A stretch of DNA of 64,000 bases from Formicarius rufipectus (GCA_013399695.1 VXAU01003515.1:299366-363365), one strand, 5' to 3'. Shown: positions 13,901 through 25,469, numbered from the stretch's first letter. Program-made: numbers and translations. Notes: generated from the letters alone by a model not told the origin.

Positions 13901-16900
13901 CAGAATCCAGGCACTGATAACAAAGAAACAAAATACTTCTGCCAAGAGAAACCTCCTTTCTTCAGGTTAGTCAAACAACCCAACTGAAATACATACTTCC
14001 AAGACACAGGTATATTTAAACCAACAATCCTATTTTAACATTAGGCAAATGTACTGCTCCCTTAAAAAACAGTATCTTAATGTAATTTAATTTTAAAGAG
14101 GATGATCACAGCAAGAAGTAAAAATACACCAACATCTCTAAGTAAAGGCTTCTTTGCTACTAATACCTCAGGTCAAAAATCTAAAAACTTTAATCTTTTT
14201 CCTTAATGAGACTGCAAACTTCTGAGGTCAGTGGTGTTCTTTTGAGCATTCACAAAGCAGCCTGTGGATATATTTCCGTGTTGATATTTACCATCATCTA
14301 CTATCCTCAAAGCCTTAAATTTGTTTAAAATCTAATTAGATGAACAATTAGAAAAAAGGAAATATCTACTATGAATTCACAAAATGTCTTACACAATAAG
14401 CCCTCACTTTCAGGTGCTGTGACTAACTACCACTGCAATAAAGGTTAATGCATGCCCAAAAGCTAATAGGCATGTGTTTGAACTAAGACTAAAGAAGTCA
14501 ATATTCAAGTAAACCGAAGAAATTAAATATTGTTTTATATTTAGCTATCCTTTATAAAACATTTTTTCATTTGAGTTGACAACTGAATTAAAAAAATTAG
14601 GAAGAAGAGTCATTAGCAGCTGTCATTAATAGCAAACAGAAAAACTTCAAAAGAATACTCCCTTTTCATGAACTAAAAGAGGAAACCTCCAACATTCTAG
14701 TCTTCACTTCTGAAAACAAATATTGTCTGTACAATTGGTTTCTTAGTGTATGAATATTATATTTTGGTACAAGCCTGAAGAGGTAAGTTTATCTGTTTGT
14801 CAAAAAGCAGTATCTTCAGTGGACTGGAAATGCATATTTATAATTTATTCAAGGCAGAGCTTGATGGTTGATACTCTGTTCTTGTTATTGTCACCGTTAG
14901 GTCTCCAGTTCAAAGAAAGTGAAAAGAGCTGTCTGGCTACACAGCTACTCCTCATCCTCCAAAACAAGAAGGAAATACGGAGGAACAATGATGCATAGGC
15001 AGCTACATCTGTTTTTTAGAGCTTCTCTCAAGGTAATACACAACTACACATCATAAAATTCAAATCAGCTTGAGCTGAAGAAGACCCATCTGGCATACCG
15101 TTTCTATAGACTAAATGTTCTACTCCACAAGACCATGAACAGATTGTTCCCCATCACACAGTATATTAAGATTGGGCTTTAGATTTTTGCCCTTGTTTCT
15201 CCTGCAAATAAGAGAACTATTGGTTAGTCAATTGCAGAATTTGAATACTTATTGCTTGTAAAGATCTCCAAAATATGTGACATGACAGACAGATGATCCA
15301 GACTACTTGAAATGCATCTAATTTCTGTGATGAAAAATCTGGCTGGCATTTGACAATATAAATTATCTGGCAATGTTACCATTGTTAAATATTCTCAGGT
15401 CTGTTCTTCAACACTTTTTCCCATTCCTACATGTCACTATGTTCTTCCTTCAGTTGTGATATGAAAGGCATGAAAGGTTTGTTTGGATTTTTAAACTTCT
15501 ATGTGGTTAGACTGTAAAGACATCCTATTTACACAGCACAGTTTGCAAGATACTTTAAAAGAAAAAAAAAACCACCCATGTAACCAATAAGAACAGAATA
15601 TTAAAGTAGACTGACAACTGATATTAAAAGTTCATCACTCCCCTCCCCTTAATCCTCCCTATGTAGAGATTATCCTGACTCAGCTTTCATTTTTCTCATC
15701 CATTGTATTTGTTACATGTTTATATCAACATTTTAGATAATTCACTTTGGCCTTCCAGCATTGTCATAATTTTCTAGTTGTACGCATATTAATTTAGTTT
15801 TTATTTCTAATGCTCTCCCTCAGTCACCTCTATTGCTTTCACAGCATTGCATACAGTGTGCTAAGGTATCAAGGACATGGAACCATTTGGATAGAAGTAT
15901 AGAAATGTATTTTGTTAAATAACCTCCATATGTATTTTCTCCAAAAGATCTCTAGACCATACTCTTGTTATAATAGAAGTAATGAGATGAATTGTTTATC
16001 CAGATGTCTATTATCCAAATACTACTTTTGGGGTTTTTATTGTGTTGCCCTATATCTGACTTATTCTGCTTTTATTAAGTAAATAAGCTCTGACAAACTG
16101 TTCTCACACATGACATGCTATTAGTGGCCCAAACTGACTGTAGCAATTTGCTACAATATTTCCAGAAGTTTAATGGATCCATATTGAGGACCGGTAGTCT
16201 GAAGAGAAGGAATTTTTCCACTGTTCGGGTATGAGTCATCATTACACATCTCTGCAACAAATTTTTTACTGCTCCAGTCTTAGTAATTTTCAAATTCAAT
16301 CAACTAACTGGTAACAAGAAGAGGAAATTAAGTTTTATGTTTTAAAGTTTAAAAGCATTTGGACATTGAATTGTATAGTACAGCATGTTTACTCCAATTG
16401 CTTTTCTTAATTGGCTGGAAACTTTTAGGCTATGTATACCGTGTATACTTAAATTTCCTGAAATAAGTACAGAAGTTAGACTCCTACCATCATAATAGTA
16501 ACATTCACTTCCGTTTTAAAAACCTGAGAAGATAAAAATGCCAGACCAAAGAATACTGCAAAAACAGAACTGCAAACATGCAAAATATACTACATACATT
16601 TATGAAGCTGAAGTCATTAAAAAAACTTAAGTCAGAAAAGTTACATCATTGTTCTTGCAAGCTCAACACATAGGTTTGGGCATACTACCTGGGTTCCTAT
16701 TATGACTGGCACCATTTGTTCCCCCTGCAGATCTGGTAGCTGGTCTCAGTTCTGACACAGATTCTCTCCACTTTGAGAAATCCTGTGCAAACCTTGGAAT
16801 CACCACGGTACAATGAATTGACTCTTCATATTTGTCCTGCTGCAAAGCCATGACAAATAATTATAAAACTACAATTGCATTTCTAAAGACTAGGTATATG

Positions 16901-19900
16901 TAAGAAGGAGTGGACATTATTTTCTATAACTTTTGCGAGGTTTCTTTTATTATTATTATGGCAAAAAAAAGTGGATTTCCCTTGAAGTTGCGAAAGTGAG
17001 CTGTTTTCCTACAATCATTATAATAATTAAACTTTCTCTTGTTTAGTGTTCACATTTGTTCTGACTACAACCAGATGCACCATAATAAATACACAGAAAG
17101 ACTCTGCCAGATGCAAGAACTGGACACTGTAATAGGCATCTTAAACAAAAACAGGAACAAAAAAAAAATCTAGTTCCAAATCATGTAACCTATCAATTTT
17201 CCTGTATTATTTCTAATCAATACTACTGATGCAAAGAAAAATATGTATTTTTATAACCATGAAAAGATGCTACTAAGCACAGTCACACTTCACATTCTGT
17301 AACACTGCAATTTCTTCCATGGAAGTTGTAAATCCAATCATCAAAAGAAATTTGATTAGCCACTGTTTTGTTCAGAGTTGGTATTATTATTTTTACCTTA
17401 CAATATGAATTTTTAAAACTGCATTAGGAATGTGTATATGTAACTAATAAAGAAACTTTCCTATTAGGACATTATAAACCAATATAACTGGTATGCAGCA
17501 CTATACTATGCACCAAAGCAAGCCAATTAACTTATTTTTTTAAATCTTCCAAAAAAAAAAGATTTTCAGAATGAAAGTATTTAGTGCTCATTGTGAAACT
17601 GTAAACTATATTATAGCTTAAACATACAATCCAGTAATTCATTAAACAAATTCCAGTAGCATTACATGCTGAAATCAAACAAAGCCACAAAAGATTCAGA
17701 AAACAACACCAGCTGGAAAATACTAAACCAGGTCACTAACAGGTATTTTTTTCTTCACTTAGCGCTGTTAAGCTAATTCTGTTTAGTATGCCAGCGCAGT
17801 CAAACCTCAGAAACGAATTAATGTCTTAATTAATTAAATTTAGACTTTATCAGATGTTAAAAAAAGAAAACAGATTCCTTCAGATTGGTTATTCCTATAT
17901 AATAAGGAACTACATGGAACTGTAAAAACCTCCCTGCAGCAAAATTTATGCGGAGTAAAAAAGCCAGTATTAGTGTTTGTCTTAACTAATCTAAATTATA
18001 TGATGGTGCAAAGACATTAGATCACTCCTCTCCCTTCTTCAAAGAGATCACGTGATCAAATTGCAACCAATTCTGCTCAAACAAGTTACTTCTCAGACAG
18101 AGCTGATCCAGCTGCTTCCTTAATCCAGCTGATTACCTTAGCCAATTTAACGGGACATAGTAGTAAGATGTCAGGTGCAAACTGACTTATTTGAGCCACC
18201 CAATTTAATCACTAGCACACAATCTGTCGTAGTGTAGAGATTCTAAGCACTGAAAATATACATATCAAGTTACAACAGGAATTTTCTTTCAAGTTCTAAC
18301 ACTCTTATTAAAAACCAAAGAATCCACTCTGTACAGGAACACACACGTTTATATGCCAAGAGAAAGTGTCAACAGACAGCACTCAGTGACAAATCTGGAA
18401 ATAAATATTTATAAATTACAATATTGCAACACTGTTTGAATGAAGTTAAAAGGCAAATATCAAAGAAGACCAAACATCCCAATTGTAACCAGAAATTTAG
18501 ACATAAAAATCATAATCCTGGAGACTGCAGTGAAAATATGTATGGAAACACTGAGTGATTAATTGTATCCCCTTAAGCTTAAATACTCCATAAGAAGGAT
18601 GCTGCAACTGGAATACAATATTGACCAATAAAACCATAATAAAATCAAATCAACATTTTATCTTTTGATTTATTTGCCAGCTTGGTTCTGCTTTAAACAA
18701 AACTTCCAAGCTGTTTTGTCAACTACAAAAGAATCTGTTACTTCATAAAACTAGAGATTTATAGTTCTAAGGCCTGAAGGTGGAATTTTGACCATTTAAT
18801 GCATTTCCCCTTAGTTTTGTAGAAGTAAACGTAATGATGCAACGAACAAAGAGAACAAAACCATTCAGAGGGATTTTTCCTCCTTTTTAAAAATAAAAAT
18901 CTACAGATGCTGCAAAGAACTTGCTGTTAGGACTGCAGTCAAGGTTACTAAACCATATGAAAAGAACAGATTGAATGGACAAAACCATGCACAATCCAAT
19001 TATAAGAAAACAGAAATTCTCTAAAAGATAGTGGATCCTTTTCATAAGGAAAGGGTAACAATTTGGTCTGTATTTAAAAGCAACACATTACAAAAAGGGC
19101 CCAAATCAACCAACCAAAAATTAGATATTTCAAAATTATCTAAAGGAAGTAGAGTACTTCCCTGTCACCATGTCTACTGATCAGCTGTCACTCCATTGTT
19201 CTTCTGTTTCAACAGTAATGAACTCCTACAAGGGGAGGCTAAGGAGTGTGGGCTTGTCTGGTTTGGGGAAAGAAGACTGAGGGGCAACTTCATTGCCCTC
19301 TACAGCTTCCTGAGCAGGGGAAGTGGGGAGGGAAGAGCCTACATCTAGCGATAGCATGTGTGGAAATGGTTCAAAGTTGCACAGGGGAGGATGAGACTGG
19401 ATATTAGAAAGCACCTCTGAGAAAGTGGTCAAACACTGGAACAGGTTTCCTAGAGTTGTGGTCAATGCCCCAAGCCTCTAAGTGTTTAAGAGACATTTAG
19501 ACGATGCCCTTAACAACATGAATTAACTTTGGGGCAGTCACAAAATGGTCAAGCAGGCAGTCGGGCTAATGATCATTGTAGATCATACTATTCTACATTA
19601 GACATGTTCTCATTTACAAAACTAATTCACTAATACTAGTTTATCATTCCCTACACGGTGCCTTCAGAACCTCCTTGATAATCAACCAGATCGCAACAGA
19701 AAATTCTGCTCCTTCAAAATTTGTAGCACAATGCTATTATGCCATTTTCTCACCACAGAAAGTATTAGAAACTGTCCTGGTTATAGTAGCCAGGACCGGT
19801 TTGTCACTGTGTGGGTGTGGCCAGGACTGTGTATTCTAAAACCTCTGCGTCATTTTCTTATGAACTGCCAACAATGGATCATGTGCAGCAGCTGCCCAGG

Positions 19901-21388
19901 GCACTCACAACCCCACTACAAGCTGGGTGTTTACGAACTTCTGTGAGATAAGGAAGTTTTCCTGTCTTCACACCTATGATGCAGGTGTGATGATTGTTAA
20001 CACCTTGACACCCATCTGAGGGGTCAAGCCTGCTAATGGACCATCAGGGATTCCCAAAATATGCCATGATTCACCTCACAGACTAAATCACTGTGAAACT
20101 CCCCACCTTGGGGGAGGTACTGGGTGTTCCCATCTGAGCCTAAACTTGGGGTTTTGGGACTTGGGGGTACCACTCGTCAGATCCAGAGGACGACCAGAGC
20201 CTCAACAGGACTGGGACTGCCACTCTGGACCGGACTGTGACCATCATCTTCACCAGCAGGTTCCTTCTTTTTTTTTCCTTTTTACTCAGGGGGGGCATGT
20301 GGTGCTCAGCACAGGGGTTGGTGAGCTCCATTCTCCTCGTGTCCCATGGTGCTGGGCTGCACATGTGTTTTTGTGGGTGAAACAGATTTTCCTTCTGTAT
20401 CAAGAGTATTTATTGTAATCTTTTTATTAAATTGTAATTCTGACTTGTAATCTCATTCTGGGTTGGGTTCATTTCTCCTGCCAGTTTACCTTTAAACCAC
20501 CACAGAAACACAGATGTGTTACTATTGCTAAACAAGGATGAAGAAAATTTATCCATGAGATGTGACCACAAATAGAGAATTGCAGAAATTAATTGCCTCT
20601 AAACAGGTAATTTAAAAGGTACAAGTCAATCCACATGTTAAAAAAGGAAAAAAAGAAAACCCCTTAATTCAACAGTGCTTCTTGTTGTACTTGCCTATTC
20701 CACCAGATGACAAACATAGAAATGCACTTCTACAAGGCAAATAGCAAAATCTGCTTTTGTCAAAACTGCCCTGTTTTGGATGGAATTCTACCAATGGAAA
20801 AACCCACTACCCATTCAGAAAAAATCAATTATTGAAAGATGAAAATCTGTTGCTTTTAGAAGAAGAATACAAACTTTACCCAGTATCTGCTCAAAAGAAG
20901 CCTAAAATATACTTTCATTTCATCCCTCAAAAATAATAGCTTTCTATCCCCCTGTGTCAAATTCTGGCTTCTTTATAAGATTTAACACAAATAAAGAATA
21001 ACATCACAGGGGAAAAAAAAGATAAAAAACCATTACTATTTTTCTTGCAGCTATCAACCACTTAAGTTTAAATAAGTTTTTTCACAGAAATTGAATTTCT
21101 TGTGAAACGTGCAAAAGGGAATCCAACAGAAGATATTTTAACATCAGATTTTTTAGGTCTACTTTCTTCTTTTCACTGTAATTTTTATTATTTTTCTGTA
21201 TATGTAAAACATAAAGATGCATGTTTAGTTAGAGTTCCTCATAATTATCTTTGGACAAATAAAATGCAAAGACAGGGGGTCAAATGATATTGCCTCTTTC
21301 TTACCTGAAAATCTGAAGAAACAGAACTGTCCTGAACGGAGTCTTTTGGCAAAACTGGACTTGTGCTTTTCTCCTCATCTGATGACAT
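1827..21388 (-). CDS. POC5: POC5 centriolar protein, complete 11-exon CDS (530 aa)
   Basis: POC5 is a centrin-binding protein of the distal centriole lumen, needed for centriole elongation and maturation (family knowledge). The CDS is join(1827..1976, 3586..3762, 4601..4714, 5506..5624, 8783..8942, 10036..10215, 10911..11015, 13127..13303, 13656..13834, 16689..16836, 21305..21388) on the complement. All introns are GT-AG, phases agree throughout, and the total is 1593 nt. The product begins MSSDEEK and ends QSIKVVD. Sfi1-like centrin-binding tryptophans lie near residues 147, 221, 251, 254 and 262. A coiled-coil-prone segment spans about 155-230. The N-terminal third and residues 346-422 are Ser/Thr/Pro-rich and poorly conserved. 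The best-conserved blocks are KHAAHVKQLCNEM, WKDKVARACQLRAEDVC, KKAFMRGVCALNLEAM and QQKAGRTITARITGR. Human POC5, as I recall, is 575 aa; the difference lies mainly in the N-terminal region and the Ser/Pro-rich linker. No frameshift or premature stop is seen. In birds the gene is expected on chromosome Z (inference from 5q13 synteny). Confidence 0.97.
1977..3585 (-). other. POC5: POC5 intron 11
   Basis: 1.6 kb of AT-rich intron with GT-AG ends. Several short plus-strand ORFs exist but show no family resemblance. No repeat family recognised. Confidence 0.8.
3586..3762 (-). CDS. POC5: POC5 exon 11, conserved C-terminal block
   Basis: 59 codons, phase 0 to 0, residues 423-481. It contains VITSTQQKAGRTITARITGR and then GSLAVMGVAPPMSSVIVEKH, nearly identical to human POC5. 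The acceptor is TTATAG and the donor is CAG then GTGAGT. Confidence 0.97.
3763..5505 (-). other. POC5: POC5 introns 10 and 9 (around exon 10)
   Basis: Intron 10 is 3763-4600 and intron 9 is 4715-5505. Intron 9 holds an A-rich simple-sequence tract at about 4890-4935. Nothing else recognised. Confidence 0.8.
4601..4714 (-). CDS. POC5: POC5 exon 10, Ser/Thr-rich linker
   Basis: 38 codons, phase 0 to 0, residues 385-422, beginning FSSHLGHASTSQTRIDSDSS. A strong TTTGCAG acceptor is present. The donor is weak (CTG then GTACCA), chosen because it restores phase 0 into exon 11. Poorly conserved, so this is the least certain coding exon; skipping it keeps the reading frame. Confidence 0.8.
5506..5624 (-). 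CDS. POC5: POC5 exon 9, Pro/Ser-rich linker
   Basis: Two bases complete Asp345, then 39 codons (346-384) rich in Pro and Ser (SPTPPPATT). The corresponding human region is also a low-complexity Pro/Ala/Ser linker but longer. The acceptor is AATAATAG and the donor is ATG then GTAAGC. Confidence 0.92.
5625..8782 (-). other. POC5: POC5 intron 8
   Basis: 3.2 kb intron with no recognised repeat. A minus-strand open stretch around 5820-5930 ends at a good-looking donor (CAG then GTAAAA) but has a poor acceptor and the wrong phase for POC5. Confidence 0.8.
8783..8942 (-). CDS. POC5: POC5 exon 8, conserved C-terminal helix
   Basis: 53 codons plus one base, residues 292-344. A charged helix leads into the near-invariant MKKAFMRGVCALNLEAMTMF block. 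The acceptor is CATAG and the donor is TCTG then GTTAGT. The exon ends in phase 1, matching exon 9. Confidence 0.97.
10036..10215 (-). CDS. POC5: POC5 exon 7, third centrin-binding repeat
   Basis: 60 codons, phase 0 to 0, residues 232-291. KKVWAAWRSLNEEKWKDKVA carries tryptophans at 251, 254 and 262. It is followed by the conserved RACQLRAEDVCVQLTNDYEA. The acceptor is CCTAAG and the donor is GAC then GTAAAT. Confidence 0.97.
10911..11015 (-). CDS. POC5: POC5 exon 6, second centrin-binding repeat
   Basis: 35 codons, phase 0 to 0, residues 197-231. KEKERVELMRRFTLWRIQHV matches human KEKIELMRTFFHWRIGHV, with the repeat tryptophan at residue 221. The acceptor is TTTTGCAG and the donor is GAG then GTATGT. 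Skipping it would keep the frame and remove one repeat. Confidence 0.95.
13127..13303 (-). CDS. POC5: POC5 exon 5, first centrin-binding repeat and coiled coil
   Basis: 59 codons, phase 0 to 0, residues 138-196. It carries the first tryptophan repeat (FRNWKLSLIQHY) followed by the highly conserved KHAAHVKQLCNEMENLKELL coiled-coil stretch and EISIARKDE. Human POC5 has a second Trp in the first repeat; here that position is Gln/His. Confidence 0.96.
13656..13834 (-). CDS. POC5: POC5 exon 4
   Basis: Two bases complete Val78, then residues 79-137 follow. The last third (QDEKLNQIQNILELWTGSLK) matches the human DENLQKMENVLDLWSSGLK block. A polypyrimidine tract and TTTAG acceptor precede 13834, and the donor is AAG then GTATTT. 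The phase-1 join with exon 3 is direct, so no intervening exon is required. Confidence 0.93.
13835..16688 (-). other. POC5: POC5 introns 4 and 3
   Basis: Intron 4 is the short 13304-13655 interval; intron 3 is 13835-16688. I searched intron 3 on the minus strand for the N-terminal segment present in human POC5 but not here and found no exon with matching phase and residues. No repeat recognised. Confidence 0.7.
16689..16836 (-). CDS. POC5: POC5 exon 3
   Basis: Encodes residues 29-77 plus one base (phase 1). It opens DKYEESIHCTVV, aligning with the EEYEELLHYAIV block of mammalian POC5; the rest is divergent. The acceptor is a tandem NAGNAG (GCAGCAG). Using the upstream AG, with exon start 16839, would add one Gln. 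The donor is CCAG then GTAGTA. Confidence 0.9.
16837..19214 (-). other. POC5: POC5 intron 2, 3' part
   Basis: AT-rich intron. The only motif of note is a 12-bp palindrome with a central CACGTG at 18046-18057. No repeat recognised. Confidence 0.7.
19215..19598 (+). mobile_element. CR1 LINE 3' fragment (old)
   Basis: It reads in CR1 3'-end order: a GACTGAGGGGCAACTTCATTG motif, then GGGGAGGATGAGACTGGATA, an AACAGGTTTCC motif, and an end at TGATCATTGTAGATCAT close to the usual CR1 terminus. Heavily diverged, so probably an old subfamily. It sits in POC5 intron 2 opposite to the gene, about 170 bp before the solo LTR. Confidence 0.8.
19773..20504 (+). mobile_element. Solo LTR of an ERV (5-bp TSD GAAAC)
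   Basis: A 732-bp element starting TGTCCTGG and ending CCACCACA, flanked by GAAAC at 19768-19772 and 20505-20509. A 5-bp duplication and TG...CA ends fit an ERVL-like LTR. ATTAAA at 20426-20431 is the likely poly(A) signal. A sibling copy in the same orientation lies at 57602. No internal viral coding region is present. It lies in POC5 intron 2, antisense to the gene. Confidence 0.85.
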
Positions 21389-23714
21389 GCTGCATATAGT
21401 TAGTCTGTAGAACAGTAGAAGCTGAACTTAATTTTTCAGTTTCAGTATGTAAACATATATTCACCAACATTTTCCCCAGACACAGATTCTGCTGTAGAAA
21501 CTGCATCAATGTCCATTCTGTGGGCTAAACTTATAGGTAGGAAACTGATCCAAACATCAAAATTATGGAAATCCTTTCATTATAAGAAAACAAGGAAAGA
21601 CACCAAAGCAACAATGTCAGTTGTTGCAGTTACAGATACACTTCTGTATCACTCCCTCACTTACACATACTGCACTGTTTTTGAGCTTATCAGGTTGCTC
21701 CAGTGCAAAACTGCTAGACAGCAACACAGGGAATGTCTGAGATACAATGTGCCCACCCACCAAACAACCTCAACCACAGCTTGAGATGATGCCCTGAACA
21801 CTTCTGTTCAATACCCTGAAGCCGAGTGGTCAGCATCAGTCTCCCACCACTTTTTTGACTCTTCTTGCCTTATGGGCCCAGGAAGACAAACAGATATTGG
21901 AAGGACAAGGTTCAAGTAATGTCAATCATTCCAGCAAATTCTAAGCTGAACAGTGAGACAGTCTTGTAACATTTGGGAAGTAGACAATGTTGTAGAACTG
22001 ATAAAATCTGAAGACTTTGTGAAGGATGTATCTTGAACAAGTCGTTGAGTGAAGAACTGAAGCTCTTGTGATAAAACTTGACAGAAGCAAAAAACTTGAA
22101 TGAAAAATTTTTATTTAGAGAGACCTTTACAACTGTCAATTACAATATTCTCAGTTGTCTTTTAAACAGATGCATTTTTCTGACAGAAACATAATTTTTA
22201 AATTGATAGTTGTACTGTCATTAAATTTGCAGGAATATCCTACTTAAGCACCATCATCTTTTCTCGAAATATCAACCCCCTGACATTAATACCACAGCTG
22301 TCTATAGGAACACAGATGGAAATTACCTTTTTGTACTTTGAGTTATTCTAGACACTGATACTTCCTGCACCACAAAATCTCTCTCTGCCACCGAGTATTG
22401 ACACTTTTCAGAATGGCATACTTGTTTCTGTGCTGACGATGGACATTTTAAAAATGATATAAAAACAATTTCAAATACTGAGATTTCCTATAGCCCAAGG
22501 TTCAAGAGACATTATTACCATCTTGCTACTGCCTGCTGAGCCCAGATATACCAACTGGCTTTTTAAAGTACAAAATAGGAGGTCTACTGACAGTTTACTA
22601 TATAGTTTTTATTTTTCTGTAATGTTATGTAGATAAGAGAAGAAATACTAGCTTCCTTAGTTGCTCTGTTTTCATTGCCTCCTGCTCTGATAATTTTTTT
22701 TCTTTTCTTTCTCACATAATTATTCCTTAATGTTCCTTTGGGTTTGTCCTCTCCACTTAATAAAACAGCTTTATACTAGCACTCTATTTTCCTTTAGCTG
22801 ATAAATTCTTTCAATACCAAAAAATATTTCTTCAGTAATCTTAAAAAGTCAGCTTCAACTTCATATGCTTTCCCATATAGACACTTTCTCAAATTGTGGA
22901 TCCTGAATACTCTAAAAGCCCCAGATGCATCCAAGGGTGACGGGGTATGTGTGCTTAGGGAGAACCACAAAGGATCAGCTATGTAGCACTTCCAAGAATC
23001 ATGTGTATTTGCAGCCAAAAATTGTGAACACTGTTACCTTCCCTTCTTCACTCACTTTAAAAGTAAACTGTTGATTTTTTTCTGACAAACAGGAGGGCAA
23101 ATGAAGTACCACATGAACACAAATAAGTCCAAGGAAGTGAAATACAAAGGTTTTTTTCTGAAAAGTTTGTTCAATAACATAAAACTACTGTCCTGATTTC
23201 TGTTTTCAAAGATCATGTCCCTGACATACAGTTTAGTGGATCTAGTGCTCTGCTTATCACTGAAACTACTCTGTGGACTTCCAAAGCTCAAAAGGTTTCT
23301 TCATTACAAGCATTTGACATTGTCTTATCTAAAAAAGTCACTCACTGTCACCTCAAGCTCGATGTGTTTGCCTCCTCTTCCCATCCTTTTTCTCTATAAC
23401 CATGGACTAGCCTTTCATTATGTCTGTCCACCTGGTCTCCACCTGACTGCCCTTACTGACTCGACTGCCACTTTAGAATAACAGTTTAATACTTACAAAT
23501 GTGAAGAAAGCTCAAACTTTATGTTTTGCCTGCCTTACTGTTTGTACCTAAGTCTAGCCTGGCTAGACTCAGTTGCTGATTAGGATAACATTTCAGTGAA
23601 AATCATAGTGAACCTAAAATTACAGACATTTGTACAGAACAAGATTGCATTACTAGAATTAAGAGAAATACAATTCTTTTAACCCAGTGTTTACAAGACA
23701 TTGCCATTTTATGC
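20505..23714 (-). other. POC5: POC5 intron 2 start and intron 1 end (around exon 2)
   Basis: Apart from exon 2 (21305-21404), this 3.2-kb stretch shows no recognisable repeat, RNA gene or additional exon. Confidence 0.7.
21305..21404 (-). CDS. POC5: POC5 exon 2, start codon exon (CDS from 21388)
   Basis: Encodes residues 1-28, starting MSSDEEKSTSPVL, in 84 coding nt ending in phase 0. The acceptor CTACAG lies just upstream of 21404. Sixteen bases of 5' UTR precede the ATG at 21388-21386. The donor is CAG then GTAAG. I chose this start because the MSSDEEK N-terminus is shared with mammalian POC5 and no in-frame upstream ATG lies in the exon. Confidence 0.95.
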
Positions 23715-25060
23715 TACAATCATAGCATATCCTGATCTAGAAAGAACCCACAGGGATCAAGTCCATGTCCTGGCCCTGCACCCAGAATTACACCATGTGC
23801 CTGGAACATTGTCCAAAGACTTCTTGAACTCTGTCAGGCTTGGTGCTGTGACTGCTTCCCTGGGGAGCCTGTTCCAGTGCCCAACCATCCCGTGGCTGAT
23901 GAACCTTTTACTAATACCCAGCCTAAACCTCCTCTGACACAGATTCAGGGGAGGTTTCTGGATTCTCTCACTGATCACCAGAGATCAGTGCCTGCCCCCC
24001 TTCTTTCCCCTCAAGAGGAAGTCGTAACTGCAATGTCTCTCCTCAGTCTCCTCTTCTCCAGGCTCATCACATCAAGTGCCCTCAGCAGCTCTTCATACAG
24101 CTTCCCCTTCACTGTCTTCTCTGCCCTCCTTCGGACACTCTCTAAGGGCTCAGTATCTTCCTTATATTGCGGTGTCCAAAACTGCCCACAATATTCCAGG
24201 TGAGGCTGCCCCAGTGCAGAGCAGAGCAGGACAATCCCCTCCCTTGCCCAGCTGGCAATGCTGTGCCTGATGCCCCCCAGGACAGGGTTGGCCCTCCTGG
24301 CTGCCAGGGCACTGTTGACTCAGATTCAGCTGGCCATCGACCAGGACCCCCAGGTCCCTTTCCACAAGGGTGCTCTCCAGCCTCTCATTCCCCAGCCTGT
24401 CCATACACCCAAGGTTGCCCCATAGTAGGTGGCCTCTTTGTGTTTGAGAAAAATCAACAGCTCCACTCAATTTAGTATCGTCAACAAATATACTTAGTAC
24501 CCCTTCCAGTCCTGTCTCTAGGTCATTTATGAAGATGTTGAAGACCAGTGGCCCTAGGATGAAGCCTTGTGGAACCCCACAGGTGACAGGTCACTAGCCT
24601 GGTGTTATCCCAGTTACTGTAACCCTTTATGCCACCAGCCAGTTGCTTACTGATCACACCCAGCTGTGAGATGAACATTTTGTCCAGAAGGATGCTGTGA
24701 GAGACAGTATCAAAAGACTTACTGACATCCAGAAAATATTACATCACCTGACTCCCCTTGATCAACTAGATTTTACCTTGTTATAAAAGCAAATTAAGTT
24801 TGTCAAGCAAACTTTGCTCTCATGAATCCATGCTGGCTATGACCCATGACTTCACCAGTGTTAAAGAATGGAGCAAAGAAATCGTTACACAGATCTGCCT
24901 TGTCTATGTCCCTGTTTGTGAGGTAACCATCCTCATCCTGTAACAGGTTCATGTTATTTGTGGACTTCCTTTTACTACTGACATAATTTTAAAAAGTAGT
25001 TTTTTTGTTCCCTCCAGTACTAGCCAGTTTCCACTCTAATTGAGCTCTGCTCTTAAAAGA
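23715..25060 (-). mobile_element. CR1 LINE fragment, ORF2 C-terminus and 3' end
   Basis: On the minus strand it carries degenerate CR1 reverse-transcriptase C-terminal residues (DLGVLVDGQLNLSQQCPGSQ, then a frameshifted LCTGAASP segment) followed by the CR1 3' tail. The 3' terminus is at about 23715-23720 (CATAGCATATCCTGATC on the plus strand). The 5' part, with the GAATCCATGCTGGCTATGAC motif, reaches about 25060. Frameshifts show it is dead. It lies in POC5 intron 1 and is the same subfamily as the copy at 59150. Confidence 0.9.
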
Positions 25061-25469
25061 GAAATCAACTGATACTAAGACACCATCACTGGATCAGAAA
25101 GCTGATTTGCTAAGCTGAAAATCGTTACATGGTGAGGTACAAGTGAGAGGAACATCCTCATATTCTTCTAATATTATCCAAGTATCTGTCAAAACACGTG
25201 TCTGACTTCACTAAGGAAAGATCCCTGCTAACAGCAAGAGATTCTTCCAAACCATACACATACAATTGCAATGGTAAGACTGAAAGAAATAGGATGCAAC
25301 TATAAAGATCTTGGTCTGACTCACCATGGTTGCTCTCCTCCTTAATTCTGAATTAGTTAAGCTGTGCTCAGGTTTTTGTGGTTTTGGCTTTTTTTTTAAC
25401 TAAAGGTGATGCTTTCGAAATAATTTAGTGTTTCATTCGGCTCAGAGGACTCAACACCTAGGAAAGAGA

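Noticed and set aside
16075..16299. 75-codon minus-strand ORF as the missing N-terminal POC5 exon
   Set aside because: No residue similarity to POC5 and no phase-1 acceptor and donor pair at its ends.
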